64,000 nt of DNA, from assembly GCF_014205685.1 (NCBI RefSeq), contig NZ_JACIIU010000002.1, forward strand, positions 300,429 through 364,428. Direction: 5' to 3'. This document shows, piece by piece, positions 63,935-64,000 of this stretch (the first letter of the stretch is position 1; every line of letters starts with the position of its first letter). The translations under genes were made by a program, and so were the position numbers. This stretch comes from Paenochrobactrum gallinarii (GTDB lineage Bacteria > Pseudomonadota > Alphaproteobacteria > Rhizobiales > Rhizobiaceae). The notes under the pieces are model-generated. The model was not told the origin of the DNA. It worked only from the letters and a program-made list of their open reading frames with translations, and searched no databases.

Positions 63935-64000
63935 TTACTGGTTAATTTGCTCCGCGATAAACTCACGGGGTGAACGATATCCTAAAGCTTTATGTGGGTG
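63935..64000 (-). mobile_element. IS3-family transposase, C-terminal fragment (window edge)
   Basis: The last 21 codons of an IS3 OrfB-type integrase: HPHKALGYRSPREFIAEQINQ-like ending; RPHxALGYxxPxEF is diagnostic of IS3 transposases. The rest of the element lies beyond 64000. It adjoins the surface-polysaccharide genes. Confidence 0.85.

Noticed and set aside
1..64000. CRISPR arrays, restriction-modification, toxin-antitoxin, retron or other defence islands
   Set aside because: I saw no spaced direct repeats and no proteins of these families; the search was by eye and could miss very small or degenerate elements.

Overview
The window reads as a contiguous piece of an alphaproteobacterial chromosome, most likely Hyphomicrobiales (Rhizobiales) close to Brucellaceae. 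The pointers are a MucR/Ros regulator whose zinc-finger region has the rhizobial CLEDG form, a DnaA-domain-IV protein next to a DUF6456 gene, DUF1491, DUF2336 and DUF5330 genes, a rhizobial-type asparaginase, an RcGTA-like head module, and a dciA-dsbA-smc run. Base composition is moderate (by eye near 50% GC, not computed), lower than Brucella sensu stricto; a Pseudochrobactrum/Paenochrobactrum-like genus would fit, but this is inference.

Layout. 1-4262 (minus strand): head and packaging genes of a gene transfer agent in the order small terminase candidate, large terminase, portal, small membrane protein, prohead protease, start of the major capsid gene, cut by the window edge. 4600-16351: bifunctional penicillin-binding protein, a DUF1214/DUF1254 pair, DUF2336, DUF1491, a peptidoglycan-binding membrane protein overlapping a PAS histidine kinase, DUF5330, SufE, the DUF6456/DnaA-like pair, MucR and MsrB. 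16407-27443: an oligopeptidase B-type peptidase, a cytochrome c'/dihaem cytochrome c pair, superoxide dismutase, a Tat/lipoprotein L,D-transpeptidase, a HerA-like ATPase, an MFS exporter, CorA and asparaginase. 27630-31388: betI-betA-betB, the choline to glycine betaine operon, with a clear operator. 31640-37300: ppdK, two unrecognised small genes, an MBL hydrolase and a stray DUF2793 gene. 37603-40766: a membrane NDP-sugar dehydratase and a WecA/MraY-type transferase that together look like an O-antigen priming pair (WbkD/WbkF-like), with a 36-codon membrane protein between them. tRNA-Gln(TTG) is at 41042-41116.

41276-56824 is the accessory centrepiece: two divergently regulated catabolic units. 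Unit 1 (minus, about 9.5 kb, ten tightly packed genes, opposed by a GntR regulator) runs dctQ, dctM, hydroxyacyl-CoA-type dehydrogenase, dctP, two extradiol-dioxygenase paralogues, a class II aldolase-family protein, a 2-hydroxymuconate-semialdehyde-type dehydrogenase, a 2-oxo-alkenoate hydratase and an HpaI-type aldolase. It reads as a TRAP-fed meta-cleavage pathway. Unit 2 (minus, opposed by a LysR regulator) is a complete TRAP transporter plus an M20 amidohydrolase. The most unusual points are that one dioxygenase paralogue has lost all three metal ligands, that the class II aldolase member lacks the canonical zinc histidines, and that both units carry a hairpin directly behind dctP. A working hypothesis is uptake and hydrolysis of an aroyl-amino-acid-type conjugate by unit 2 and ring cleavage of a carboxylated catechol by unit 1.

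56840-64000: smc, a DsbA-family protein and a DciA-like DUF721 gene, then an O-antigen ligase-like protein, a family 25 glycosyltransferase and the 3' end of an IS3-family transposase at the window edge. I saw no CRISPR array, restriction-modification, toxin-antitoxin, retron or other recognised defence system.
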